Translations under genes and position numbers: made by a program
DNA from: Epiperipatus broadwayi
Lineage: Eukaryota > Onychophora > Udeonychophora > Euonychophora > Peripatidae
Length of the DNA: 64,000 bases
Reading direction: 5' to 3'
Assembly: GCA_028023455.1 (NCBI GenBank)
Contig: JAQFVV010012396.1
Coordinates: 11,821,296-11,885,295, forward strand
Notes under the pieces: model-generated
Seen by the model: only the letters and a program-made list of their open reading frames with translations
Told to the model about the DNA's origin: nothing
Database searches by the model: none
Shown: positions 22,669 through 34,930 of the stretch, piece after piece
Layout: each line of letters starts with the position of its first letter
How positions within the stretch are numbered: the first letter of the stretch is position 1

Positions 22669-24548
22669 ATATGTAATAAAAATATGCATTTATCTTTTTT
22701 TTTTAATCTATCATTGACAAATCATGTTCCCAATGCAATATATTTTTAATTTGCATTGATATTTTCATCTACCAAACTATTAAATTATTATTAGTTTTCT
22801 AACACTACAATAATATTTAAAATCCAAGCATCTCAGAACCATGTCTTTTTATTTCTTTCTCTATCTTTTCTACTTATCAAGTTCATTATTTAACCATTGA
22901 TCACCCCATTTTACCTAAGTATTTTCTTTTAGTAAATCAACTTTTCCAATAGGCATAGTCCCTCAAATTCATCATTTCCATAATTATTTCTTGCATTAAT
23001 ACTAACATTAATATTATCTGCTGAAACTACATCAATAACAATGATTCACCAAATTTGTTAATATCATTATTTAAAGATAATTTTTCAAATATAAACATTA
23101 TTTAAATAAATAATCCTCACAATCAAAAATGGAAGTTAAAAGAATTGATGTTACAACCAAATATTTGTAAAATTTTGATAAACAAAATTTTCTACATTTC
23201 AAATATTGAATAAAAATACTTAATTTAAGGAAACTTCTAAAACAAAGGTGATATTTAAATGACTTTCATTCTGTACGATTTTGTATATGCTTCTTAAAAT
23301 AATCTTAAGTATAAAAAAATCAAACTATAGTTTTCTAATGTACAATGGAAATTTTTAACATTATTACAAGTTTTAACATGAGATTGAAATTACTATGAAT
23401 ACATTATTAAGAATATATTGCTTGCTCATTAAAATATCATTTAGCTTTTTTTTTAAAAAAAAAAATCCAAATACTAATTTTTTAAATTATTTTTTGAAAA
23501 ATTATTATTTTGAATTTTTTAACCTATAAATTGTGTTACTCAAAAATAAAAGGATATATATTTTTTTAAAAAAATCAACACTTAATAAAGATGAAAATAT
23601 TCCAATTTTTAAGTCTACAAAAATAATGCTCCATAAACAATAAGAAAAGAATTGTTGATTATTCTTTATAACCAAAAAAGATAAAGATGTGAATAAACCA
23701 ATGGTTCAACACTTCCACAAGTACTGAACCATATTACATATGTTTTTGTTTTGTAGTCAATACATCTATCCATCTGACCACTGTCACATATTTTTTATCT
23801 TTTTATTCTCCAGCTATGAACATCTAGATACATATTTTCTAGTCAATTTTAAATAATTGGTTGAGTTGGCCATGACCTGGCTATTTAAAAAACTGTAATC
23901 ATATAAACATTTTCAATTAATTGAAACATATCTACATGTAACCTGAATTTAAATCCCATGTCATAATCATAATATAATTATTATAATATTAGACTCTATA
24001 TATTTCTTTAAAAAGAGTGTAATTATGTAGATTAATAATAAACATTTTACTGATAAATGAAAACAATGCTTAATAGTAATGATTTTAAAATAAACACATG
24101 GGTGATATTTAAATAAAACATTGTTTAATTAAAATTGCTATGAGCAATTATATACTTATCAATACTTTTTTGTTCTTCTTAACTATGGTTTGCTATGGCT
24201 AAAACTATATCATTTAACTAACAATACTATAGACAAAAATTACATAATTATTTTAAAATTAGAAATATTTTGTGTATGCTACATAGATAACAAAAGTTCT
24301 GTTTACATATGTATTTTCATGTAATCATATTTCGTAAAAAATTTAATAAACTGTATAGAAATATTTTCAATTTCAAAATGGCTTATAATTCTTTATTTTA
24401 CAAACATAATTTCAAAAAGTTTGTATATGTAGAAATAACATTCATAATAATGATTTTTTGAAGATAATTGTATTCATAAGAGAAGATTATAATTACAAAT
24501 GACAATTCTTATTTTTGATTTATACGTAAATATTTTTTTATTATTTAG

Positions 24549-24666
24549 GATTTATCGCAGATTGGAAAAATTTTACCTCCTTATTATTCACCTATCATGT
24601 GCACACCTATTATACCAAGGAATTATGGAATAGCAGATAAAAATTTTGTACCAGGATTTAAAACAG
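24549..24666 (+). CDS. Exon of the microtubule-inner-protein-like gene (exon b)
   Basis: Bounded by TTATTTAG/GATTTA (acceptor, phase 0) and AAAACAG/GTAAAC (donor, phase 1); 118 bp, 39 codons plus one base. It starts DLSQIGKILPPYYSPIMC and ends DKNFVPGFKTG, where the final Gly codon is completed by GT of exon c. The Pro-rich opening and the F-V-P-G motif continue the style of exon a. Phase agreement on both sides across introns of 12.0 and 11.6 kb is strong evidence that these three exons belong to one transcript. No other coding frame competes here. Confidence 0.7.
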
Positions 24667-26381
24667 GTAAACGTTTGAAATAATTCTAAATACAATTTCT
24701 ATAGAGTTTCATCATTTAATTAACGTATTTTATTATATATATATATATTGTTATGGATACCCCTAACATTCTTCCAATATGTGGCCCATTCCGAATCCAA
24801 GACCCATAATATTAGCATTATTTATTAATTACTAGATTAGTAAATATTAAAACATAGATTGACAAATCATTAATTACAATACACTTTTTTAAATCCCAAC
24901 TTAATTATATTATAAAGAAATATTTAAATTAAATGATCAGAGACATGATAACTAACATTTGGCAATAATCATTTTGTTAAATGTGTTATGACACAAACAC
25001 AATATAACAATTTATGGTAAACAATCTCGGATAAATGAATGCAATGAAGAAATAAAGACTAATATTAAAGTAAAAAAGTATATCAAATAAAATTGTTATT
25101 AACAAACTACTTACATTAATATTCATTAAAAGTGATGTCAACAATAAATTGAAATGATAATCACGAACTTACTTTAGTTGAACGAACTTCTTCCCCAAAA
25201 GAGATAAAAATTTATCTGCTAAAGAACCTACAAATTTTTACATAGAGGATTCAAATTTAAAATTCAAAGAGAAACATCAACCAATTTTGAGTGGAAATAC
25301 TATAAAAAAAAACAACAATATTTGAATATCCAAGAAAGTGAGAATGAATGTAGAGAATTAAAGTTACCTAAATAAGGAATTCGAAATTAAAATCTTCACA
25401 AGTAAATTCAAAGTACTCTAACTCCCACAATATCAATAATTCTCAGTTGTAGATCACAATATCTAGATTCGAAGGTATACAATAATATAAGAAATAGTGA
25501 CATTACTTCACTCAAAACAAATCATTGAAGCAAAATATAAATAATGATAAAAACAAATATGCATTGCTAAGTGCAAAAGTGACATTGGGGAAAGTTGTTG
25601 TTGATGAAGCTATGACTTGTCAGAATCAGGATGGACTTGACCTATTACTCCACACTTTTACCATGAAACATCAAGTCGATTTGTAATGAATGGATCTCAT
25701 AAATCTCTATTTCAAAGCAGAAACTCCAAGACTATCAAGGATAACTTATCTGATGGATGTTCTAAAATACTTACGAGTTACCATCTATACTTGAAATGGA
25801 TTAACATGGATTACTGAAACAATTCCTAGGACACTTTTCCTAACTTTAAAACCAAATTAAAGTTGATGTCATTCATTTTATTTATTTGTATTTGATTTTT
25901 TTTTTTTACTTTAATATAGGGGCAAAAAGGGATAATATCAGTGTTTGCATGTAACATAAAGAAAAAATATTTTTATCTTTAACATAAGCCAAATAAAATA
26001 TAATTTATGAAAAATGCTTGACTGCATACTAACCCCATCATCATCAAAAGGAAAAGGTAAGATGTTATTACCTAATGCATATTTAATCCAAACATTTATA
26101 TACTTGAAACACATACATTTTTCTTTGTTTGTTTCTATTAATAGTTGTGTTGGATGTTTTCATTAAATTTGATTAACTATCTATGTCAGTGTTTCCCAAC
26201 CTTTTTTGGCTCGCGTACCACTTGGTAGTACATCACGCTAAATTGTACCACTTCGTAAAAATGATTGTATTTCGTGAAATTTGTTATTGCGAGTGTGTTA
26301 TTTTATTTGCATTATAAATATTATAGGGTGACCATGTATGTATTCACATCTCATAATGAGACAAATTACATTGAAACATGC

Positions 26382-26872
26382 CTAAGCATAATGCCAGATT
26401 ATAAACTCACTGAAATTATAAATGCACTGTAACATATTTACATGTATGTGCTTATTCAAAGTTTCATATTTTTTCCAAAATAATTTATTAAAGATTACAT
26501 TAAAGGTTATTTGGTACATATTTTGTTCAAAGTGTTTTCTCATTCCTTCATTTGGTTTTCCCGAATTTGAGTCTGTTTTCTCTTTTTCAGAGCATCTTGC
26601 TATTGGTTGGGCCATGGGGAGGATAAATCCAGCATGTCCCAAGTCATGGTAAAAATAACCTCAGGGTTTATCAGGCTATCTCTTGTTTTCTTTATATTGT
26701 TCAGCATGAAGTTAATAGGATTAAAATTTTGATGATTAAATACTAGCTTACATCTAGTAATCCACAATAGATGATCAAGAATTAATGAGAGTCTAATTTC
26801 TGGGTATGATCCTTTTCTGATACATTCTTTCAAATTAAATAATTTAGATTGATTTGCCTTGATCCGACTCAT
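26382..26872 (-). pseudogene. LINE C-terminal fragment nested in the hAT element
   Basis: The minus-strand frame at 26872-26600 carries LSLILDHLLWITRCKLVF followed by a basic, Asn-rich tail and WDMLDLSSPWPN. This corresponds to the final segment seen in the LINE at 60423-60635 (FITYSIWYARCKKMYSQPSP and a tail ending W-x-x-F). The second frame (26642-26382) adds no recognised domain. It lies between the hAT transposase end and the hAT left terminus, in the same strand as the transposase. Either a LINE inserted there, or the hAT element captured it. Confidence 0.4.
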
Positions 26873-27049
26873 TCTTTATCTACTATTTTGTCATGATTTC
26901 GTTTACTAATTAATAAATAATTTTAATAAAAACACAAAATTATAAAAAAAACAATTAGTGTATTTTCTTATCATAATCAAATATTTTTATAAAATAAATT
27001 TAATGAGATCTTTGTGCTTGTTTCGAACAACATAATTTTTTGAAATTTG

Positions 27050-27556
27050 GTTCAAAAAATGCAAGGTATATATACCTTTAAATCTATAGCTGCATTCAAT
27101 CTGTTTCGATACTTATTTTTTTTTAAAATATATGAAGAAAAAGCTCTTCCTATTAATTCTGTACTAGCAAACGGTAATAATAATTTAAGAGCTTTCTCAG
27201 AAAGTTGTTCATATTCTTTAATGTCTAACCAAAAATTAATTAGATTGTGTCGTTTGAATTCTACTTGTAAAGTTCTGTCACATGATAATTCTATTAAATT
27301 TTCTTTATCCTTTATTGATAATGATGTAGCTTTTTCTAAATTTTCTGCATAGAAGGGGTTTGAAATCCAATTATCATGTGTTTTCGGGTTTTGGAAAATA
27401 TTTCATGAAAGACGTTTTTAATCCTGTTAAATGTGCTATTATATTTTCTCGCATATCTTGAGACAGACTAACCTTATTTTCAAACAAAAAAATATGTAGA
27501 GTTTCGAATACTTCCAGTTGATTGTTTTCGATACTTATATATATTACAGTTTCCAA
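27050..27556 (-). pseudogene. hAT transposase C-terminal fragment (dimerisation region)
   Basis: Minus strand. The first segment (27556 to about 27383) includes LFENKVSLSQDMRENIIAHL and ends in KYFPKPENT. After one frameshift near 27380 the reading continues with DNWISNPFYAENL, then FKRHNLINFWLDIKEYEQLS, ALKLLLPFASTELIGRAFSS and NKYRNRLNAAIDLKVYI. The order FW-x-x-x(5)YP-like, L-x-x-LLPF-x-x-T, C/G-E-x-x-FSS, K-x-K-x-RNRL corresponds to the hAT C-terminal dimerisation domain, especially of ZBED5/FAM200-like transposases. The BED zinc finger and most of the RNase H-like catalytic core are missing, since only 250 bp separate this from the upstream TIR. Not functional. Confidence 0.8.
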
Positions 27557-28600
27557 AAATCTAATTTCTTAATCATACTTTCAATTTTATCATTAACATT
27601 AAAGATCGTTATCGACTGTACATATAAACAACTTTACTGTATAATATTATTAATTAAAATAATTTTTATGAATTATAGAAAAAAAACGTTTCTATATTTT
27701 TATGATTTAATTTTTTTTTTATGTCCGCCATTATTGATTATTTTTCGTGTACCACTAACCAGCAACTCGCGTACCACCAGTGGTACGCGTACCACAGGTT
27801 GGGAAACACTGTATGTCATAAATGGTCTTTTGTGTCTATATCATGACTATTGCTCATAACAGGGGAATCCCGAATCGCCATGATGACAAATAGGAATCTC
27901 AGATATTAAATTAGTTAAAATAAATGAATTAAGAGTTTCAAGTAATAATTTTAGAAAGCAAAAATGATTATGGTAATCTTATACATAGTATAAACCTTAT
28001 TTATGTTAATAGAGACATCGAGTGGCTATTCTTTGTGGTTATCAGGATTTGGAATATTTGAAACCAATAATAAATAAGGAATAACCATAAACATCTAATT
28101 CAATGTTTTATAACTCAGTTTTAAAATTTTCTTTGTTAAAATATCATTGGCTGTAAATATAGTTATTAACATAATTAAATGTTAAATTAAAACTCTTGGT
28201 ATGTTTTCTATAGTCAACTTTCAATTAATCATATCTTCTCACATATTTATGAATATTTTATTTATTTACACATAATTTCATATCCACACCTATTATTAAA
28301 CACATACACATGTTCATACCTATCCATATTTCAAATGATACTAATATAACCTGAATTAGATAATCATGCAGAATCTCCATGGATATGAAACTCAGGATAA
28401 CGGAAATGAAATGCGACATGGATGAGTTAAGTTAGATATATAATATTTAGTTGGTTCTTAATCTCTCCTTTCCTAGGAATGAAATCAATGTGTGTGTGGT
28501 ATGTATAGGTACAAATAACAAAGATATACTCTGTTATTCATTGTGATAACCTCATCAACCTATTTACATACTAGGAAAAATCTGTTCTGTTACAATATAT

Positions 28601-28738
28601 ATAATAAAATACACAATTACTTCTCTATAAAACTGCTTTAATATTTCAACCAGCAAACTGGTTTTCATCAGAAAGCACAGCAAAATGTGCTTTCTGATGA
28701 AAGCACTTTTATAGAGAAGTAATTGTGTGTTTTATTAT
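28601..28738. repeat. Hairpin element, about 138 bp
   Basis: ATAATAAAATACACAATTAC with CTTCTCTATAAAA on the left pairs with TTTTATAGAGAAG and TAATTGTGTGTTTTATTAT on the right. A second inner stem pairs TTTCATCAGAAAGCACA with TGTGCTTTCTGATGAAAGC. The spacer contains GCTTTAATATTTCAACCAGC. MITE-like, no homologue seen elsewhere in the window. Confidence 0.7.
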
Positions 28739-30042
28739 GTTTTTATTTTTCCTTTAGTTAGTTCGTATATTTATTATTTTCATGAATATATATATATATT
28801 GTGGTGGGATGATGATGATCGAAACCCATCACAAGTTTGATTCTGCTAGCCCTTAAAATCATAATACAAAAATAAGCTTTAAAAGATATATTTTAAATTA
28901 ACAAATATAAAGTCAGATTTTAAAAAAAATTTGGTTGTATATATAATTTTGTACACATATACTTATTACTTTAATTTTTTGTAAAAAAAAAAAAAAAATG
29001 ATTTTATTAGTTTTTTTTTTTTTAATCTATCTAGAAAATTAAAAAAAAAATAATTCTATGCCTGTATTTAAATATTAAAGTTAAAAAAGAAAAAACTTAG
29101 AATTAAGTTGTTTTTATTTTATCTTGTATAATGGGGGGGAGTAGCATTGTAAAAAAATAATAATAATAATAATAATGTTTAATTGCTATTTGATAACTTT
29201 GCTTCTGTGAAAGAATGGATTTTTTCACTCTTATCAAAGCTACAGATTTCAAAGAAATAATTTGTTTGTATGTGTATTGATTAGGAATTTATTTTATTAA
29301 TTAAAAGATTTATCTGGAATTTTAATTAAAAAAAAAAATAGCGATAAGAATAAAATAGGATGTCAGCAGTTTTTCTATTCAGGTGTAAAGATTTATTCTG
29401 AGATTCTATTAGCAGGATTATTAGATGTTCATTCGGAGATTCTACTGGCAGATAATTATTAGACATTTGTTCAGATTGTATTAGCAGAGGTGATTACAGA
29501 CTTGTGCTCGGATTGTAGGAGAGAGAAATCAGCCAATGGTATGTTTGAAAAGAAAGTTTAGATAGGAAGTTAGACTTTCGACTTATATCAGAACAGTGTC
29601 ATCAACATTGTTATTGCAAGTGATATAAATTTGTGCCTTGCAAAAATGTTATGGTTAAAGAAAAAATGGAGTAGAGGAGCTCAATTGTATGCCAGTCTTC
29701 TTCCCTGTTTAACATGTAAGCCAGTATACTATGCTCTGCCTCATGAATATCTGCCAAATAAAAAAACATTCCTGCACAGATCAATCTAGATTCTGATGCC
29801 TCCTATCTATAGGGGTTCCATCTGAGAGTATGCTGAAAGTCTGGGGAAAATGCATCTTTTTTTTTGTTGTTGTCAGAATGATTGAAGATAACTTAGCTCC
29901 AGATATTTCTCTATTAAATGAAGGTATTGTAATGGAGAAAACCACACACCCCAAAAAGTAAGATTTTTTTATATTATATTATGAATCTATCTAACAGATA
30001 TTGTTTTTATTTTTTTTTAACATATTTTTAATCTACCAAATT

Positions 30043-30325
30043 TGCTTTATATTAATATATTACTAACTGTATCTGTTGTAAATAATAAATATTGCTGCTT
30101 GTATAACTTGTATGTTCTTGTCCTCTGTGAATCAAAAGGGAAAGCCAAATCCATTCAGACATCAACAATAAGGAACAGCTAGAACCTGTTCATTTAACAT
30201 TCAGTGCTATATATACATCTTTCATGTATCATAACTGTGTATTATATAATTTTATTACATATCCAATTAAGGATTTAATTGTTTTTATTCACACCACTCA
30301 ACCCTTCATAATGGAATATAATACA
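30043..30325 (+). repeat. 5' LTR of the gypsy element
   Basis: Shares with 32944-33203 the blocks TATTACTAACTGTAT, TGTTGTAAATAATAAAT, AAAGGGAAAGCCAA, TCCATTCAGACATCAACA and TTATATAATTTTATTACA. It begins TGCTTTATATT and ends AATATAATACA. The blocks are slightly diverged between LTRs, so the insertion is old. A second copy of the segment TAATGGAATATAATACAATT occurs at 30479-30498 just inside the element. Confidence 0.75.
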
Positions 30326-30519
30326 ATTGGTACAGTTAAAAAAAGCTAGAACCTGTAACTTAAAAAAATTAGAATAATAATTGCCATTAGCGATGACCAC
30401 CATCTGGCAAATGTTGATTGGAGAATTTGACATTGACAATTCTACCAATTAGTCACTATACATAAAACACATATATTGTAATGGAATATAATACAATTGG
30501 CACAGTCAACAAGACTGAG

Positions 30520-31105
30520 ATAGTTAGAAATTGCAAATCATCTATGAAAACTAGCAGAATCTGAAAGTTGTCCATACAATGAAGTAATCAAAAAACTAGC
30601 AGCACATTTCTGCCCTCCTCTTTCAAACCACATGGTGAGGCTATATTTTAGAAATTGACATCAATCAAAAGGTGAAAGTTTTAAAGAATATGACAATCCT
30701 CAGAGATTTGGCAAAAAATTGTGGCTATGGATATTTTCTGAAAGAGGTCCTTCTAGAACAATTGCTGTGAGGTATGTCCGAGACTAAGTTTCCAGAACAA
30801 TTCTTGAAAGATATTGACCTAAATTATGAAGACACCATTAAAAGAGGTATTGCACATGATTTAGTGATCAAGCAATCTAAAGAATATTTGGATATCAATC
30901 CTAAAGAAAAGCATTATCATATAATTAAAAAAACTAGTGAACAAAAAAATGAAACAAAAAAAAAAAACTAAGAGTATAAATGATAATAAAATTGTTATTG
31001 TTATGGTAAACCAAGTCACAAAGCTTGAAATTGTAAGCAAAATCGTGACAACTGTACAAACTGTAGACTGAAAGGCCATCTAGTGACAGTATGCCAAAAA
31101 CCATA
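30520..31105 (+). pseudogene. Gypsy gag remnant with two zinc knuckles
   Basis: Retroelement capsid-type protein, which would package the element RNA. Stop-containing frames give F-K-E-Y-x-x-I-L-R-D-L-A-K-N-C-G-Y-G (about 30680-30730), then at 30774 an open stretch starting MSETKFPEQFLKDIDLNYED and including AHDLVIKQSKEY, the typical end of gypsy capsid. A Lys-rich linker follows. Beyond a stop at 30969 lie two CCHC-like knuckles (C-Y-G-K-P-S-H-K-A-stop-N-C and C-T-N-C-R-L-K-G-H-L-V-T-V-C) at about 31003-31095. Interrupted by several stops, not functional. Confidence 0.7.
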
Positions 31106-31179
31106 AGGAATAACAAAAGTAACGATAAAATTAAAAATCTTAAATGCCACAAAGCAGAATTTAAATTTCCATTATTGAT

Positions 31180-32415
31180 TAAAGGGAAATGCTTCAAAAT
31201 GAAGATTGATAGTGGTTCAGGCATTACATTAATCTCCCTTAGAGATTGAGAAGTTATCCCCACTAACAGACATGATTCTCCTAAAATTGAGAAAACGAAT
31301 TTAAATATTAAAGATGTAAATGGTAATACAGTGGAAATACTCATAATCTAAAAGCACAAGTAAAATTAAACTTAAAAAAAAGAGTTACCTATATAGTTTT
31401 CAGACAAATAAGCCCACTAATAGGGCAGAATGGTTTAAACATCTTGGGATTAATATTAATATAATTAAAAAAATTAACATTGAAAAATAAATTCAAAATA
31501 AATTCCTGAATCTTTTTAAAACAAAATTAGGGGAGATAAAAATTACACCTGTTCAATTAGGTAAGGCAACTCAGCCCCAGTCATTTGTAAGGCATGGAAG
31601 ATATTGTTTGCACAATGAACAAAAGTACAAAATATACTTAATTCATAAGGGCAATTTAAACTCAACATAAGACTCACTGTGGACTACCCCCATTGTCATA
31701 ATAAATAAATCAGATGGGAAGTCCCTGAATTTTCTGAGACTACAGAATGACAATTAAAATGTGTATAAAAACACCTATCCAGTCCCCAATGCAAGAGAAA
31801 TCCTAGCTCTATTACAAAAATCATCTTACTTCACTAAACTTGATATTCATGCAGCTTTTCATCAAATATCAATATGCAAATAAACTTCAAAGCTATTAAA
31901 AATTATAACATACTTATGATTATTCAACTATAATCATGTGTCATTTGGGATCAGTGTCACACCAAACATAGTTCAGGCAAAAATGGATATGTTACTTATG
32001 GGTTAAAAAGAGTAAGCCCATATTTTGATGACATATTAATTACAGCTCAGAAAATATCTTCATTAATAGTTAATCAAATGTGTAAAAAATTATAAAGTTT
32101 CAAAGTAATATTGAATGCTGAAAAATGTATATAGAATACTAAAAAATTAAAGTTCCTGGGGCATATTATATAACATAACAGAAAGCTCTGGCATCAGACA
32201 AAATCAGAATGGTTGAAAATGTACCCAGAGCAAAAAACTTGAAAGAGCTTCAGGCATTTCTGGGAGATAAAGTATGGGCCAGAGATAACCTATGTAAAAC
32301 ATGGATCAAGTGAAAAGTCACCAACCTAACATCCAAATTCATAGTAGATATATGAACTGATGACAATGTAATGTATAAAACATACATTAATCATGTATGT
32401 CACCACAGCTCTGAA
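31180..32415 (+). pseudogene. Gypsy pol remnant: protease, reverse transcriptase, fused to integrase C-terminus
   Basis: Protease: K-M-K-I-D-S-G-S-G-I-T-L-I-S at about 31197-31240, carrying the catalytic Asp-Ser-Gly. Reverse transcriptase: SDGKSLNFLRLQ near 31710, TYPVPNAREILALLQK and SSYFTKLDIHAAFHQI (31770-31880), which bears the first catalytic Asp, and FGISVTPNIVQAKMD (31940-31990). A stop-ridden region follows. The connection segment then reads V-P-R-A-K-N-L-K-E-L-Q-A-F-L-G (about 32220-32264), followed at once by D-K-V-W-A-R-D-N and K-x-x-N-L-T-S-K-F-I-V-D-I, the style of the integrase C-terminal (GPY/F-like) domain. RNase H and the integrase catalytic core are therefore absent. Confidence 0.75.
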
Positions 32416-32943
32416 AGCTGGGAAATCATAAGTTCCAGCAATTTCCCATCAGAAACAGCAGTATCAAAACAGCCAAAACAAAATTACAGAGAGAAAGCAC
32501 AAACCGGACAATCAGAAACTCAAGAGAGATGAGCATAGAAGAAAACAGTACATCACAAAAAAGGAATGTATTGGTTGAAGCAAACAGAAAAGAAAATAAT
32601 CTAACAGATGAAGAAACATTGTTGAGACCCCAAAGAAAGAAAAACCTACTCAAGTTCTTAAAAAAATGTGTTTTAAAAAATGCAACTTCTAGTCCTGTGT
32701 AGTGGGAGAGATTTGCAATATACTTAGAGAGCAGTTGACTGACAATCAGATAACATTATTGGTTGATTTCATTCACCCCATATTAATAAGTACTACACAG
32801 AACAAAAGAAGAAAAAATAAGCAGTTAGTCATTGGAGCTGAAAAAATCAGACATGCATGGATTCTCTCAGAGTAATAAAAAGTTGTATACATGGCAGGAT
32901 TAATCATGATCTTTCAGAAGAGAACTTAGGTAAAGTTATAATT

Positions 32944-33203
32944 TGCCTTATATTTATATATTACTAACTGTATTTGTTGTAAATAATAAATACTGCTGAT
33001 CGTATAACTCGTATGTTTCTACTACTCCATGAATAAAAAGGGAAAGCCAACTCCATTCAGACATCAACAGTAAGGAATAGCTAGAAACTGTTCTGTAACA
33101 TTCAGATACATATCTTTCACGTGTCATTATAACAATATATTATATAATTTTATTACACATCCTATTTTTATGCACACCACTCAACCTATTGTAGTGGAAT
33201 ACA
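32944..33203 (+). repeat. 3' LTR of the gypsy element
   Basis: Parallels 30043-30325 through to CACACCACTCAACC and TAGTGGAATACA. It is shorter mainly through small deletions (for instance around CAGTGCTATATATACATC of the 5' copy). Confidence 0.75.
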
Positions 33204-33601
33204 GCTGCTTAAATAATTTTTGTGACCTGGTACAAAGTTTGTTCCTTAACTAATTGAAATGAATCAGCAAAAAGAGAAAAAAATGAAAATAACCCTATTT
33301 ATATCCAATTAATCCATGATGCAAACAGATCAAAACATAACAACAAAAACATTAGATTTTTATCTCTTTTGTTTTTCTTTTTTTTTTTTTATCTTTGCAA
33401 GGTTTTCAATATTCCTTTTTATAGATAAAAAAAATTTTCATTCAAGAAATATAAACAAATTAAAACCCTTATATCTGCTTGTTTATTCTGAAATTTTCAG
33501 AAGAAAAAATTGAAATAAACCCCCAAAAAAAAACATTTTAAACTCCCCTCCCTCCAAGTTATGTTTTTTTTTTCTATTACAAGGTTTAATAAACTTGAAT
33601 A

Positions 33602-34930
33602 CACTTGGGTCTCATTTTATGCAGTAGATAGGTTCTGCATAAAACCCATATTTAAAAAAACTACACAAAAATAGACTTAACTTACCTTGAAAAATGGGAG
33701 ATAGGTTCTGTAATTTTCAGAAATCGCATAAAAGCAAAGCAACAAGAAAAAATTACTTTAAAATTGGCATTAAAAAAATTAAAAAAAATAAAGTATGACT
33801 AATAAAAAATTTCAAATATTTGAAAAAAAATAACACAAGACAAACTTTTTTTACTTTTTTTATTAACTACAGTATTTAACTTTACATTTTTTATACATAT
33901 TTTAATCATTACCACTATTTGACAGTATGCATTCATTTGTGAACTGGTAAGTACAACTAGCACCACTTTCAGTCTTGTGCTGTGTTAATGGTTTTCTGTC
34001 GACAATGTAATCGGTGATGAAACTTTGAGATGATTTTATTAATTGTTTATAAAGCTCGTGATATCCAGTCATATAACTATTTAGCTCTCATTGGAATGTA
34101 AGAGGTTGTTCATAGCAGGAAACTCAGATTTCAGCATTTTCTGACATTTTTCTTTGTCTCACACATGAACGTAAAATCTATGATTAATTGATTTTTACTG
34201 ATTATTTATCTTTTCAACATGTGTATGATCAGGTGGATCAGCAATATTAGATGGCATGGAGAGCTGAGAGTCAGTCTGAGTTTGAATCCCTTATATATTA
34301 CATTATCTATGTGCAGGTGTGTGTAATCCTGTACAGTATATTAATTTATCAGAAAATAATAAATGTGTCTTTTTTTGTTTACTACTGAAATCAATTTTAA
34401 ATGTTCACATTTTGTTTCTACATTTAAAAAATGAGATCACAATCAAAACAAAAAGATTATACATTATCATTAGAAAGATTATTTTCAGTTTACAAAATCA
34501 ATAAAATCTTTGTTACTTATTTTAAAAATCTAAAAGATTATTTATTTCTGTTATATCTAACAAAATACATTTTAAAAGTTTAAAATTTTTGAATATTTAT
34601 TGTGATATTTTTATAGGTAAGTATAAATCTATTATTATTATTTACTCATTAGTATAAGTAGGTTATTTACATAGAAGCTACGATTCTAAATACAGCTTCA
34701 GGCCATATTCACATTAGCTGCTAATATAATGTTATATTTTTGAAAAAAAAAAAAGGATTTGAAGTCAAAATAAGTTATTAATAATTTAAATTTCTCAATA
34801 TCTAATAAATATAGTGAAATATGAACTTCTTTATCGCATAAAAGAAAGCCCGCATAAAAAGATATTAAGAAACATAAATTACATAACTTCAAAATTGCAT
34901 TAAAATAATCCGCATAAAACAAGATCCAGG
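33602..34930. mobile_element. TA-flanked non-autonomous DNA element
   Basis: Ends CACTTGGGTCTCATTTTATG and, inverted, CCTGGATCTTGTTTTATGC are similar, each bordered by TA. Sub-terminal GCATAAA/TTTATGC motifs recur (33620-33740 and 34835-34925). This looks like a Tc1/mariner or pogo-type MITE of about 1.3 kb. No transposase is recognisable, and the open frames at 34319-34504 and 34698-34937 are short and low-complexity. A family A fragment sits at about 34215-34320. Confidence 0.45.

Larger units (their letters stand above)
12537..24548 (+). other. Intron of about 12.0 kb
   Basis: Delimited by GTAAGT at 12537 and TTATTTAG at 24541-24548, phase 0. It contains a family A half copy, RTE tails at 14885, 17660 and 19500, a U2 snRNA retrocopy, a family C MITE at 18003 and a C-homopolymer at 21150. 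The stretches 13400-14880, 15050-16960, 17220-17650 and 20340-24540 are otherwise plain AT-rich DNA in which I see no gene. Possible degraded hAT-type ends near 14393 and 16057 are too weak to annotate. Confidence 0.65.
26187..27811 (-). mobile_element. hAT DNA transposon, internally deleted
   Basis: Terminal inverted repeats CAGTGTTTCCCAACC (26187-26201) and GGTTGGGAAACACTG (27797-27811), with sub-terminal GTACCACT-type repeats at both ends (GCTCGCGTACCACTTGG; ACTCGCGTACCACCAG), are typical of hAT elements related to the ZBED5/FAM200 group. TATGTCA occurs at 26182-26188 and 27812-27818 and may reflect the 8-bp target duplication, but it overlaps the left end, so the duplication is imperfect. 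Only the C-terminal part of the transposase is left. A LINE fragment lies inside. Confidence 0.8.
30043..33203 (+). mobile_element. Ty3/gypsy LTR retrotransposon, internally deleted
   Basis: Two direct repeats of about 260-283 bp bracket gag- and pol-like remnants on the plus strand. Gag, paired zinc knuckles, protease, reverse transcriptase and integrase C-terminus occur in the correct gypsy order, but RNase H and the integrase core are missing. Many stops occur. The edges given are the most likely TG...CA borders, and I could not identify a target-site duplication. Confidence 0.8.
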
